64,000 bases of DNA from positions 310,001 to 374,000 of the forward strand of contig NZ_QLLL01000005.1 in the NCBI RefSeq assembly GCF_003259335.1, written 5' to 3'. The notes under the pieces were generated by a model. The model saw only the letters and a list, made by a program, of their open reading frames with translations, ran no database searches and was not told the origin of the DNA. Origin of the DNA: Chitinophaga skermanii. Lineage in GTDB: Bacteria; Bacteroidota; Bacteroidia; Chitinophagales; Chitinophagaceae. Positions within the stretch are counted from its first letter, which is position 1, and every line of letters begins with the position of its first letter. Made by a program: the position numbers and the translations under genes. Positions 8,126 through 17,479 of this stretch are shown here, in pieces.

Positions 8126-9844
8126 CTAAGCGGCGTATTTTCGTTGCCGAATAAAGTTGAAAATACTAGCGAAAAGCAATACTAGCGCGATAGGCACTGC
8201 GAAGCAAATGATCTGCCATTTTGTTTTTTCTTGTTTCACTTTTTCACTGTCTAATAAACGCAAGGTTAATTCTTTGTTACGCGTTTCCAAAATGCTCGCA
8301 TTCCCGGTTAAATACTCCAACGAGTTCAAGAAAAACTCCTTATTCGCAAAAACGTACGACTGGTTAAACGGGTTAATCCCCATCTGTAAAGGCCCTTCTT
8401 TCTTTGAAACAGCGTTGGTAATAATATCAGCATCACTCACAATAATCATGCTATTCTCTTTGTCAGCGCGCGTTTTGTAAGGCATACCAGAGGCCGACTG
8501 CCAAGCTTGTTGGTCGCTAACAGGTATATGGTGATTGAATAACGAAGTAAACTTTCCTTCTAATAAAACAGCTACCGGTATAGCAGCACTACGGAACTCG
8601 CGTGCATTCGGTTTTTGTTTCATGTCTTCCAAGCTGATCTGCATAGGAATTCTAACCGTTCTACTATGTGCCGACGTAGCCAACAATACAGTTTTGCGAA
8701 TATCGCCGCCCTTCACCGTATCTATGCTGCTCGGGAATCGTGTCATTATCACATCCATATTTTTTACAATAGGATGTTTACCAGTAGGAGTAATTAATGG
8801 GAAGTAAGGAATAGGCACGGGTTCAATCTGCGGCCTGTCACCCATTCTGCCCACAATCAATGGCACCATGTCCGACTGTAAATCTTGCACCAAATCAATA
8901 TTAATGCGCGCACCGTATCTAAATAATAAATCTTCTAAACCCAATTGACGATCAAATGCCACAAATTGGTTCGTAAATTCCAAGGTATCGGTATCGGCCG
9001 TGGTATTATCAATCATCCACAAAACCTTCCCTCCATTCATCACGTATTGATCAATCTTTAATTTATCGGAGTCGTTGAACGGCACAGTAGACTTAGCTAT
9101 TAATAACATCGCGAAATCTTTCGGGATGAAAGGATTCGTGCGGATGTTTACTGTATCGATGAGGTAATTGGTTTGCAATGTATTCAAAGCATCGTACATA
9201 TGAAGACCCACTTGTTCGCCATGACCTTGTGCATAGCCTATAACCGGGGGATGTTCTTCTTGTAATTTTGCAATGGCATTGGCGAATTGGTATTCTAGTA
9301 ATGCCTCTGAGCTATTGAGCGATTGTTGAGGATCGCCGCTAGCCACGTTTTTAAGTAAGTTAACGCCTGTTGATTTTCCTTTATATGTGATAAGCGCACC
9401 GGGGAATAGCAATTTCTCGCTATAGTCGGCTTTTGCATCTTGTTGTACTTGGAGGTTGAAGGGCATAATGCCTTTTGCCATTAATGAATCTTGGTAGGCT
9501 TCGCGGGTAGAATCGGGTAAATCGGTACCTGGATTCACGAAAACGAAATGCACATTGTCTTTTCCATATTCACGGAATTCTTCCAATAAATCGCGGGTCG
9601 ATTGTGCTAGCTGGCGGAAACCTGCTGGGAATTCGCCTTTTAGGAATACTTCAATCGACACGGGCTCTTTCAAATTGCGTAGCAATGTTTTCGTGGAAGG
9701 AGCGAGGGTGTAACGTTTTTCCGCGGTTAAATCCAAACGCAGGTGGAAATACGAGGCAGCAATATTCACGGCAATCAATAGCAATATAATACCAATGGCG
9801 CGTTGAATGTACTTTTTTCGTTTAGTCGTTTGCGTTACTTGCAT
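8126..9844 (-). CDS. gldG: Gliding motility-associated ABC transporter component GldG
   Basis: The 572-residue protein has a membrane segment near residues 15-33 and another near 545-563. The large extracytoplasmic region between them matches the GldG/ABC-type auxiliary family, with RLDLTAEKRYTLAPSTKTLL near the N-terminus and GYAQGHGEQ in the middle. In Flavobacterium, GldA, GldF and GldG form an ABC transporter needed for gliding in some strains. Here gldG follows gldF after 60 bases in the same direction, so they are probably co-transcribed. The ATPase gldA is not in the window. Confidence 0.93.
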   Translation of the reverse strand: MQVTQTTKRKKYIQRAIGIILLLIAVNIAASYFHLRLDLTAEKRYTLAPSTKTLLRNLKEPVSIEVFLKGEFPAGFRQLAQSTRDLLEEFREYGKDNVHFVFVNPGTDLPDSTREAYQDSLMAKGIMPFNLQVQQDAKADYSEKLLFPGALITYKGKSTGVNLLKNVASGDPQQSLNSSEALLEYQFANAIAKLQEEHPPVIGYAQGHGEQVGLHMYDALNTLQTNYLIDTVNIRTNPFIPKDFAMLLIAKSTVPFNDSDKLKIDQYVMNGGKVLWMIDNTTADTDTLEFTNQFVAFDRQLGLEDLLFRYGARINIDLVQDLQSDMVPLIVGRMGDRPQIEPVPIPYFPLITPTGKHPIVKNMDVIMTRFPSSIDTVKGGDIRKTVLLATSAHSRTVRIPMQISLEDMKQKPNAREFRSAAIPVAVLLEGKFTSLFNHHIPVSDQQAWQSASGMPYKTRADKENSMIIVSDADIITNAVSKKEGPLQMGINPFNQSYVFANKEFFLNSLEYLTGNASILETRNKELTLRLLDSEKVKQEKTKWQIICFAVPIALVLLFASIFNFIRQRKYAA

Positions 9845-9904
9845 GGATATATGATAATAAGAAAATGAGTGTTGATGGTTGAATCGTGGGCTGCCAGGTG
9901 ATGG

Positions 9905-10642
9905 TTAGCCTTGCCAGATTTTACGTTGTAAAGAGGTTTTCGTGAGATATAACATCAACCAAATGACGCTCGCGAAATACACGATATCTCTACTATCGAT
10001 TACGCCCCTGCTGATGGAGGCGTAATGGAATTTAATCCCCGCCATTTGTAAATAATAGTCGCCTTTGCCTACAAAAGCAGGCACTTTACTTAAGGCATCA
10101 AAACCATTATAAAACACGAAACAAACTGCTACGGCCACCAAGAAAGCCACTACGGCATTGGAGGTAAGGGAAGAACTCCACACGCCTATAGCTGTAAAAG
10201 TGCATCCCAACAACAATAATCCAATATAAGCGCCCAAAATACCACCGTTATCCAAGTTGTTGTGGATAGCGGATAGTTGGTTCACAGCGATATAATATAC
10301 GATGGTAGGTATTAATGAAATCAATACAATTGTGGCACTGGCCAGGAATTTCCCCCATACAATCTGCCACCAGCCCAAGGGTTTAGTGCTTAAAAGCTCC
10401 ATGGTGCCGGACTTAAACTCATCGGAAAAGCTGCGCATGGTAATGGCAGGAATGAGGAGTAGAAAGATATTCGGCGCTAGTTCGAATAGCGGGTCGAGAT
10501 TGGCATAACCTGCATCCAGTAAGCTGGTGCTTGGAAAAACGAAGAGGAACAATGTGTTGGCCAATAAGAAAAGCAGTATGGCTACATAACCGGTAATACT
10601 ACTAAAGAATTGGCGGAACTCTTTTTTATAAATTGCGAGCAT
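9905..10642 (-). CDS. gldF: Gliding motility-associated ABC transporter permease GldF
   Basis: The 245-residue ABC-2 type permease has six hydrophobic segments. It starts with MLAIYKKEFRQFFSSITGYV and has the family block PAITMRSFSDEFKSGTMELL near residues 64-83. It would pair with an ATPase and GldG to form the Gld ABC transporter. It lies directly upstream of gldG, which supports the assignment. The 158 bases between it and the next gene upstream contain no obvious regulatory element. Confidence 0.93.
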   Translation of the reverse strand: MLAIYKKEFRQFFSSITGYVAILLFLLANTLFLFVFPSTSLLDAGYANLDPLFELAPNIFLLLIPAITMRSFSDEFKSGTMELLSTKPLGWWQIVWGKFLASATIVLISLIPTIVYYIAVNQLSAIHNNLDNGGILGAYIGLLLLGCTFTAIGVWSSSLTSNAVVAFLVAVAVCFVFYNGFDALSKVPAFVGKGDYYLQMAGIKFHYASISRGVIDSRDIVYFASVIWLMLYLTKTSLQRKIWQG

Positions 10643-10800
10643 CGACGTAAGATAGTATAGTGTTTGCTGATAAACTAGGCAAATATAATAGCTGTGCCTT
10701 TAAAATAATGTTAAACAAAAATAAGATGTGTTTTCCACAGGGAATAAACGTACATGAAACGTTCGAACCCCAGCTTGGCGTATATGGGAATTAAGATATT

Positions 10801-12018
10801 TTATGGATGATGCCAGCCCTCGTGGTCAATTTCTACCCCGTCTTTATGTAATTCCCAGAGTGGACTTTCTGCTCGTAAAGTGGCAATGGTACCCGTAATG
10901 GTGGTTATGGCGAATTGGATTTCTTCTTCCGAAGTGAACCTTCCCACCCCGAAACGCAAGGAAGCATGGGCCATTTCGTCGCCCAAACCAATTGCTTTTA
11001 AAACGTAACTAGGTTCATTCGTACCGGCTGTACAAGCTGAACCGGCAGAAATAGCTACGGTTTTGCTTAGGGCCGCCATTAAAGCGCCGCCCGGCACATA
11101 CTTAAAAGCAATATTGGTAACATGCGGTAAGCGCTGAACTTTCGAACCATTCAAATAAGCGCCTTCAAGTTGTAGCAAAGCGTGCTCAAGCTGATCGCGT
11201 AGTTTTTGTTGTTGTGTTCCTTCATCGAGCATGTTTTGCCCGGCTACTTCGCAAGCTTTTCCTAATCCTACAATGCCGGGTACATTTAATGTACCGGAAC
11301 GCATACCTTTCTCGTGGCCGCCACCATCCATTTGCGCAATGAGGCGTACACGGGGTTGCTTTCTGCGAACGTATAAAGCTCCTACGCCTTTTGGTCCGTA
11401 CATTTTATGGGCACTCAAAGCCAATAAATCGATGCCATCGGTATTTACATCCACGGGTACCTTTCCAACTGCCTGCGTAGCGTCGCAGAAAAAGATAATG
11501 CTGTGTTCCCTTGCAATGGCGCTAATATCGCGAACCGGTTGTAACGTGCCGATTTCGTTATTAGCGTACATAATGGAAATGAGTATCGTGGTGGGTTTGA
11601 TCGCGTTTTTGAGATCTGCTAGGTTAATTCTCCCGGCAGCATCTACAGGCAGGTAAGTAACTTCCGCCCCCATTTGTTCAAGGTGATGACAAGTGTCGAG
11701 TACGGCTTTATGTTCTGTAATGGAAGTAATGATGTGATTTCCTTTTGGGTTGTACATTTCATATACACCTTTCAAGGCTAAGTTAATAGCTTCCGTAGCA
11801 CCCGAGGTAAAAACGATTTCCCCAGGTTCTGCGCCGATGAGGTGCGCCGTTTGCTCGCGCGCTACTTCTACGGCTGCATTGGCAGTAAACCCAATGGTGT
11901 GGTGTTTGCTAGCTGCATTGCCGAAATGTTGTGTGAAATAAGGTAACATGGTGGCCAGCACCTCGGGGTCGCAAGGTGTGGTGGCATTATTGTCCAAGTA
12001 AACCGGTAATTGCAGCAT
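10801..12018 (-). CDS. Cysteine desulfurase, IscS/NifS type
   Basis: This PLP enzyme removes sulfur from cysteine as a persulfide for Fe-S clusters and thio-cofactors. Counting from the ATG at 12016-12018 (405 residues), the PLP lysine is K205 in SAHKMYGPKG and the active-site Cys is C329 in SAGSACTAG. H103 in SITEHKAVLDT is the usual cofactor-stacking histidine. The loop around the Cys looks like group I (IscS/NifS), not SufS. A -7 element TAAATTTG lies at 12040-12047 on the minus strand, so transcription should begin downstream of the TTG at 12042; this supports the ATG start. No iscU or suf genes are adjacent. It diverges from mce. Confidence 0.93.
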   Translation of the reverse strand: MLQLPVYLDNNATTPCDPEVLATMLPYFTQHFGNAASKHHTIGFTANAAVEVAREQTAHLIGAEPGEIVFTSGATEAINLALKGVYEMYNPKGNHIITSITEHKAVLDTCHHLEQMGAEVTYLPVDAAGRINLADLKNAIKPTTILISIMYANNEIGTLQPVRDISAIAREHSIIFFCDATQAVGKVPVDVNTDGIDLLALSAHKMYGPKGVGALYVRRKQPRVRLIAQMDGGGHEKGMRSGTLNVPGIVGLGKACEVAGQNMLDEGTQQQKLRDQLEHALLQLEGAYLNGSKVQRLPHVTNIAFKYVPGGALMAALSKTVAISAGSACTAGTNEPSYVLKAIGLGDEMAHASLRFGVGRFTSEEEIQFAITTITGTIATLRAESPLWELHKDGVEIDHEGWHHP

Positions 12019-12110
12019 GGGAAATAATTTTGTCGCGATCAAATTTACAATATAAGTTCTACTTTTACCGGGTTGCGCAACTGGCGCAGGTGTACATCAA
12101 TACAATCGTT

Positions 12111-12515
12111 ATGAAGAAAGTAGAACACATTGGCATCGCCGTAAAATCGATGGACGTTTCTTTACCATTATTTGAAAAATTATTGAATACTGCTTGCTAT
12201 AAACAAGAAGCGGTAGAGAGCGAGCATGTACTCACCGCGTTTTTTAAAACCGGGGAAACGAAAATTGAGCTACTGGAAGCTACTGCCGAAACGAGTGCTA
12301 TCGCGAAGTTTATTGAAAAGAAAGGAGAAGGTATTCACCATATTGCGTTTGATGTGGAGGATATTGAGGCAGAAATGAAACGTTTACAAGGAGAAGGTTT
12401 TGTGTTATTGAATGAAGTGCCCAAACGTGGTGCCGATAACAAACTGGTTTGTTTTTTACACCCGAAAAATACAAACGGCGTACTGGTAGAATTATGCCAA
12501 GAAATTCGCTCATAA
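12111..12515 (+). CDS. mce: Methylmalonyl-CoA epimerase
   Basis: The 134-residue glyoxalase-fold (VOC) enzyme interconverts the (R) and (S) epimers of methylmalonyl-CoA in the propionate/succinate pathway. MKKVEHIGIAVKSMD opens the first metal-binding strand (H6). IHHIAFDVEDIEAEM and VLVELCQ supply the later metal ligands (His and Glu). The ATG at 12111 gives the normal family length. The last 6 bases overlap the end of the convergent pilin-like gene. No mutase genes are nearby. Confidence 0.93.
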   Translation: MKKVEHIGIAVKSMDVSLPLFEKLLNTACYKQEAVESEHVLTAFFKTGETKIELLEATAETSAIAKFIEKKGEGIHHIAFDVEDIEAEMKRLQGEGFVLLNEVPKRGADNKLVCFLHPKNTNGVLVELCQEIRS

Positions 12516-13010
12516 CCCAGTGTACGTAAAGGTAAGGGTAGAAGTGTACGTACCACTTGGCTTTAATAAATGCGCGCCACCTTGCATGGTAACGGAAACA
12601 GTGTAACTACTTAATAAACTAATTACCCCGGTTGCCAGCGTAACATTGGTAGTAGATAACGGTACGTTGGCTGCGCCAGATAAATTTGCTTTTAAAATCA
12701 CTTTTGTAATATCAATCGTATTGGAGGCCGGTCCGGAAAGCGTCGTAGCTCTTACTTGCACTTGCCATGCTACCCCCACCGGTATGCCAACAGTAATTAA
12801 TGTAGCAGAAGCTTTCCCATTCTGATATTCTGCCGCTGTGGAGAATGTAATACTTGGCGAACCGGTAATCGTAAATCCTAAATAATTCAAATGATTCAAT
12901 AACGAAGCCGGGATTATTTGTGCTTTCGCAGTGAATGAAATCCCGGTCATCGCTATGATAAAAATTATTTTTCTTATCAATGATGTATATGTCAACTGAT
13001 GATATGACAT
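12510..13010 (-). CDS. Secreted pilin-like subunit B (unknown family)
   Basis: A 166-residue protein with a signal peptide of about 31 residues and a Ser/Thr/Ala-rich, all-beta mature part without Cys. It resembles the protein at 13914-14432: both have an (I/L)TF(S/A)TAxxYxNGxxAT block near the N-terminus, an alternating hydrophobic centre and the ending SGxYTxTLTFTxTxL. They are therefore diverged paralogues. It is the last gene of a minus-strand trio (pilin A, chaperone, pilin B), 26 bases after the chaperone. Size, fold type and context suggest an exported fibre or coat subunit, as in spore coat U or DUF4402 proteins. This is inferred from pattern only. Confidence 0.7.
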   Translation of the reverse strand: MSYHQLTYTSLIRKIIFIIAMTGISFTAKAQIIPASLLNHLNYLGFTITGSPSITFSTAAEYQNGKASATLITVGIPVGVAWQVQVRATTLSGPASNTIDITKVILKANLSGAANVPLSTTNVTLATGVISLLSSYTVSVTMQGGAHLLKPSGTYTSTLTFTYTGL

Positions 13011-13036
13011 TATTTAATAAATCATTTATTGATAAG

Positions 13037-13846
13037 TTAACGTTTGAATTCTAAGTCACCAATTTTAAGTGGATCTTCCGGGCCGAGATGTAAAATGGCT
13101 ACAGCCAGGTAGTTTCCTTTCTTTAATTTTTTCGGTAACGGGATGTTTATAACCCTTACTGTGCCGGGCATTGAAGGAATAGGGATGTCGTCTAACGGTA
13201 TTTCTTCCGCCGTATCTTGGTTGGTTAATTCTAGCTTCACTACACAATCGTTTGTTACATCGCCCGTATTCTTTACGGTAAGTTGTAATATTTGTTGTGC
13301 TGTATCGGTGTTTTGTTTCGACCAACCTTTATCTACGAAGTCGAGGATTTCCATTTCTTTCTTATGCCTCGATGGGGGCGTGTTATAGACATGTATCCCC
13401 ATTTCCATTCTAATAATGAATTGGGCGCCCATTTTCATTTTCTCATCAATCTCTGCTTGTGATTTTACTTCCGTGAAAAATATCATGGCATTATGAACAG
13501 CATCATTGCTAGGTGCATTCACCGTAACGGGGAATTGCCTTTCTTCGCCGGGTTGTAAGGTAATGGCGTTAGTTGGCAATGTAATCCAGTTAGCACAAGA
13601 ATGCGGTAATGTACCTGCTTTTAGATAAATTTTTTCACCGGTCGAATCTCTATACCAATCGGAAATCGTGATGGCTACAGTAATAGGCTTTGTACCTGGG
13701 TTACGTAAGTTGATGTCCTGTACTTGGCGTTCGCCACTTGCGCAAGTAAAATACAAGCGGGAAGGCACAACGCCAATACTAGGCTGTGCTGAGCTCTGGT
13801 TATGTACACATAAGAGTAGCAGCACGAAAGCGTATACGTGCTTCAT
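13037..13846 (-). CDS. PapD-like periplasmic chaperone
   Basis: The 269-residue protein has a signal peptide (about residues 1-20) and two Ig-like halves. The first half has VVPSRLYFTCASGERQVQDI followed by a NPGTKPITVAITISDWY strand pair. PGEERQFPVTVNAP and HNAMIFFTEV close the first domain, as in the PapD/FimC N-terminal fold. The second half (about 165-269) is another beta-sandwich ending in KIGDLEFKR. It lies between two pilin-like genes (67 bases after pilin A, 26 before pilin B), which supports a subunit-chaperone role. I do not see the classic conserved Arg/Lys pair clearly, so it is a distant member at best. Confidence 0.72.
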   Translation of the reverse strand: MKHVYAFVLLLLCVHNQSSAQPSIGVVPSRLYFTCASGERQVQDINLRNPGTKPITVAITISDWYRDSTGEKIYLKAGTLPHSCANWITLPTNAITLQPGEERQFPVTVNAPSNDAVHNAMIFFTEVKSQAEIDEKMKMGAQFIIRMEMGIHVYNTPPSRHKKEMEILDFVDKGWSKQNTDTAQQILQLTVKNTGDVTNDCVVKLELTNQDTAEEIPLDDIPIPSMPGTVRVINIPLPKKLKKGNYLAVAILHLGPEDPLKIGDLEFKR

Positions 13847-13913
13847 GCAAAAACATAAAAGAGTAAGTTAACAATGCAATTACTTTGAAACGTTTACGGC
13901 TACACGAAAACTA

Positions 13914-14432
13914 TTATAGTGCCGTTGCCGTAAATGTTAATGTAGTTGTATAGTTACCTGAAGGTTTGCCTACGAATGCTGGATTACCTGCAGTTGTAGA
14001 ATAAGTTAAACCAATTCCTTTAGCAATGGCAGCAGGTGCATTGGTTACTATTGCTAAATCTGTTGTAGATAAAGCGCCAGAACCGGTTGTACCCACACCT
14101 GTTGTACCACTAACGGCCACATTTACATTACTTACTGGAATTGTGTTGGCCCCATTTGCTAAATCAGCAGAGCTCGTTTTAACTGTAATACTGTAATTCG
14201 CTGTGCTCGTAACTGTAATGGCATTTGCATATGTAGCTGAAACACCATTTGCATAATCGTTTGCAGTAGCGAAAGTAAGAGTAGGCGGTGTTGCACTTAA
14301 GGTCATTACCAACACTGGGTTAAGGATGACCGTTAATGTAGTGTTTGCTGTAGTTTGTGCCGACGATTTTTGAGAGAAAGAAAGCAATAAACCGCATATT
14401 GCTATGGCGACACATGATTTGAGGTTCTTCAT
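13914..14432 (-). CDS. Secreted pilin-like subunit A (unknown family)
   Basis: A 172-residue protein with a signal peptide (about residues 1-25). The mature part is very rich in Thr, Ala, Ser and Val, with no Cys. Right after cleavage comes a strand of alternating hydrophobics (TLTVILNPVLVMTLS), which could act as a donor strand. LTFATANDYANGVSATY and the ending SGNYTTTLTFTATAL match pilin-like subunit B. It is the first gene of the minus-strand trio and diverges from the usher-like gene, with 88 bases between the two ATGs. I infer a major surface-fibre subunit; a T-rich adhesin or coat protein is an alternative. Confidence 0.7.
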   Translation of the reverse strand: MKNLKSCVAIAICGLLLSFSQKSSAQTTANTTLTVILNPVLVMTLSATPPTLTFATANDYANGVSATYANAITVTSTANYSITVKTSSADLANGANTIPVSNVNVAVSGTTGVGTTGSGALSTTDLAIVTNAPAAIAKGIGLTYSTTAGNPAFVGKPSGNYTTTLTFTATAL

Positions 14433-14520
14433 ACAAAATGAATTTAACTAAATTTAAGATTTATATATTACCGAAAAAAATTAAATTTATAGTAAGCAAT
14501 CCTACTGAAAAACATTGCCC

Positions 14521-17304
14521 ATGTTTGTTTTACGCCTCTTTATGTATGTAATTACATGCTTAGTATGTACTAAGCTGGCGGCGCAATCGCGTGAACAAAT
14601 AAGCATGACTTTCACACAAAGCAGTATCTCCATTCAACCGGCACAAACGGTGCAAGCTGTTGTCTCTTTCACAAATAAATCAAATGATACGATCAAAGGA
14701 CTGCTAACATTACAATGCGAAGGCGTTGAGTTATTAAGTGCTGAACAAAAACAAATCATCATTCCACCGCAAAGCAATAAAATACATGCTTTCAAAATTT
14801 TCGCGCCAAACAACCTTAAAGCGAGTCAACAATATTCTTGCCGGGCTAGTCTACAATCAAACGAACATTCTTCAGTAATAGGGAGCGCTACTTTGCCTAT
14901 ATACGTAAACAAACAGCATAAGGTTTGGATGATTCCACAACCGCAACAACCTATTATTGGATCGCTAAGAGATACCGTGTATTGGCAAGCACGTATTGTA
15001 AATAACGGCAATAGCGAAGAAAGCTTACAATTAAATACGAATCCCCTGGCCGGTGGCTTCCTCGTATTTACGCCTGTTATAACATTTAATTTACTACCCG
15101 GGCACGATACAATGCTGTTGGTGAAATGTATACCCAACCAGCAATTTCCTTCCTTGTTACATCCACAGGTTGGGGTAAACCTAGTCGATACGCGCGGCAT
15201 AAACGTGGCAATGGCCTATTTCGAACCCCAAGTGCTCAGTAATTACTATCGTAATACCGTTAACCGGAATATAACGCAGTTCAATTACGTAGATGTGTCA
15301 TCCAATAACCTATTCACTAATTTTGCTACGCAAGAGCTTACGGTTCATTCCCAATTCAATACACCAAGAACAAATGCCGATCTGCACTTGCATGGTTTAT
15401 ACTTCTACAATACTACCCAAACAGCTTTGTCCGACAGTTACCTGTTTCTACGCTCCGGGGCTCTTTTTACCCGGCTAGGTTTTATTATGCAACAAGGCGA
15501 GGCTTTTGTGGCTGGGCAAGGGGTTACGGCTGGTGTGTTGCCAAATGATCATTCTTCTGTAGCTTATACCTATATCAACGATAACAGTAATTTTCTCGAT
15601 ATCAACTCGAAAGGCTATCCTTCGGCACCACGTGTACAAAGTCATAGCGTAAACATGGAATACTCCTTTAGCGATACCATGTCTTTCTCCTCGCAATTTG
15701 TGTATAAAATGGACGACCGTGAACGGGTAAATGGCAGCTTGGGAAGTATCAACTTTAAGTTTGTACGGGGGCCTGAAATGCGTGTGCAATCTATCTTTGC
15801 ATTAAGTAATGAATTCGATCGCGATACGAAGAAGAATTATGTAAGTGCAGCGGCAGGTTTGGATTTTGTAGGTACACATAAGCAATACGATTGGTTGTCC
15901 AGTAACTATGTATCGGGCGATCATTACGTGGGCTTGCGACGTGGATTTAAGTATTTCGATGAACGATTTGGCTTTACCTTGAACGAGAAATTCCGCTTGG
16001 GTGTAAGGTACTTGCAACAATCGCTTAGCCCGGCTTACTACGAGCCTTTGTTCTATAACTTCATGCCGGCGAACGACCTTCGGCAAACGGCAGAAGTAAA
16101 CTTCCAAGCGAATATAACCGACCGCCTAAGGGTGGTGTTTAGGCCATACCGTTTCCGGCAAGAGCTTCGATACGATTCGGCCGCAAAGGTGGATTATATT
16201 TCCATCTCTAACCGGGCAGCCGTGGATGTTTATTGGCAAGGCAAGAAGAACGGGTTTTTGTATTTGACGTATGATGTGGGCAGGATGAATTATGAGATCA
16301 ACGATAAGGAAATCAACAAGTTTTGGTCGCATAAAGCTAATTTCAGCTTTACCTATAAGTTTTTTAGCGTGAACGGGATCTTGCAATATTCACCCTATTT
16401 CTTGTACGAGTTTGCCGGCAAACCAAGAAGCTACCAGTACAACAACACCTACCAAATTGGGCCATACGTGCAAAAAACCTTGCTCAAAAACCATTTGTAT
16501 GCCATGGCCGGGGTGCAGTTCTTATACCAAGATATTATTGGCGGCTGGTTTACTAATTATACAGCCCGGTTTAATTATGAATTCTTGGGCAGGTGTGAAG
16601 CACACGCTTTTTATACCTATATGCAGCAAGATTATTTCAAACAACATAACTTAAGCGTAGGGCTTACCTATTTCTTCGAACAACCCATTGGTCGACCTAC
16701 CCCCACTAAAACCCGCCTATTCTTCTACCGTGATGATAACAACAATAACCAGCGAGATGAAGGCGAACCGCCTGTAGAGCATGTGCAAATGAAGCTGAAC
16801 GGGCAAACGCTTGTAGCTGGGAACCAAGGCGTATTAAAGGCCGATAAGCTGCCGCCGGGCAAGTACATTGCCGAAGTAATACCGCCTAATGGGATGATTT
16901 ACCCACCGGGCCAAATTGTATTACATATCTCGAAGGGCGAACAAATTGTACATATACCCTTAAAACAAGGGGCCTCTATTCAAGGCACGGTAGCCATCCT
17001 CAAAGGCAAATACTTCAACAGGGAAGTTAGCGCCATGGGTTGGCAAATAATTGCGAAAGACGTTAATAATCAACCATATCAAGCATTTGTTTCCGACGAT
17101 GGAAGCTTCCACCTGGTAGTGCCACCAGGGGAATACAAATTGGATGTAATTCCACAGCAAACCCCCAATGTAAAAATTGATATTCAACTACCTAAGCAAA
17201 AAGTAAGTGTACAAAAGGGATTACCTAACCTCGTAAAGATTGAAGCAACGGCGAATAACGGCGACCAGTCGGTGAAACATTTCGGGGTAGCGAAGGAACG
17301 ATGA
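14521..17304 (+). CDS. Usher-like outer-membrane barrel protein with Ig-like and SdrD-B-like domains
   Basis: A 927-residue protein from the ATG at 14521 (an in-frame TTG lies two codons upstream). After a signal peptide there are two Ig-like domains (about residues 28-120 and 125-240). A long stretch of amphipathic strands rich in Tyr and Phe follows (about 250-725), typical of an outer-membrane barrel. Then comes an SdrD-B/Cna-B-like domain starting at FFYRDDNNNNQRDEGE (about 734-749), whose Asp/Asn pattern resembles a calcium loop. The last part is a carboxypeptidase-regulatory-like sandwich (about 800-900). It diverges from a chaperone and two pilin-like genes, which suggests an usher or assembly platform. 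I see no FimD/PapC N-terminal or plug motif, so homology to ushers is not claimed. Confidence 0.65.
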   Translation: MFVLRLFMYVITCLVCTKLAAQSREQISMTFTQSSISIQPAQTVQAVVSFTNKSNDTIKGLLTLQCEGVELLSAEQKQIIIPPQSNKIHAFKIFAPNNLKASQQYSCRASLQSNEHSSVIGSATLPIYVNKQHKVWMIPQPQQPIIGSLRDTVYWQARIVNNGNSEESLQLNTNPLAGGFLVFTPVITFNLLPGHDTMLLVKCIPNQQFPSLLHPQVGVNLVDTRGINVAMAYFEPQVLSNYYRNTVNRNITQFNYVDVSSNNLFTNFATQELTVHSQFNTPRTNADLHLHGLYFYNTTQTALSDSYLFLRSGALFTRLGFIMQQGEAFVAGQGVTAGVLPNDHSSVAYTYINDNSNFLDINSKGYPSAPRVQSHSVNMEYSFSDTMSFSSQFVYKMDDRERVNGSLGSINFKFVRGPEMRVQSIFALSNEFDRDTKKNYVSAAAGLDFVGTHKQYDWLSSNYVSGDHYVGLRRGFKYFDERFGFTLNEKFRLGVRYLQQSLSPAYYEPLFYNFMPANDLRQTAEVNFQANITDRLRVVFRPYRFRQELRYDSAAKVDYISISNRAAVDVYWQGKKNGFLYLTYDVGRMNYEINDKEINKFWSHKANFSFTYKFFSVNGILQYSPYFLYEFAGKPRSYQYNNTYQIGPYVQKTLLKNHLYAMAGVQFLYQDIIGGWFTNYTARFNYEFLGRCEAHAFYTYMQQDYFKQHNLSVGLTYFFEQPIGRPTPTKTRLFFYRDDNNNNQRDEGEPPVEHVQMKLNGQTLVAGNQGVLKADKLPPGKYIAEVIPPNGMIYPPGQIVLHISKGEQIVHIPLKQGASIQGTVAILKGKYFNREVSAMGWQIIAKDVNNQPYQAFVSDDGSFHLVVPPGEYKLDVIPQQTPNVKIDIQLPKQKVSVQKGLPNLVKIEATANNGDQSVKHFGVAKER

Positions 17305-17479
17305 AAATTTTTTTTAAGATTTTACGACGCTTAAAAAGAGAGGGGTTTTATGGTTGTAATTGGCCATGGAGCTGTATTGGTAAGGTTTGTGTTAGGGGAT
17401 ATACTTACGTATTAGAATAAATTTTTAAATTTTTTTTCGAAAAACAAATCTTTCGCTCAACCTTTTCCGTACATCTACG

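Noticed and set aside
11976..12110. N-terminal extension of methylmalonyl-CoA epimerase
   Set aside because: It would overlap the start of the divergent desulfurase gene and exceeds the family's length; ATG at 12111 begins the conserved fold.
14521..17304. Classical FimD/PapC usher
   Set aside because: No usher N-terminal, plug or C-terminal signature is visible; the resemblance is in domain order and gene context only.
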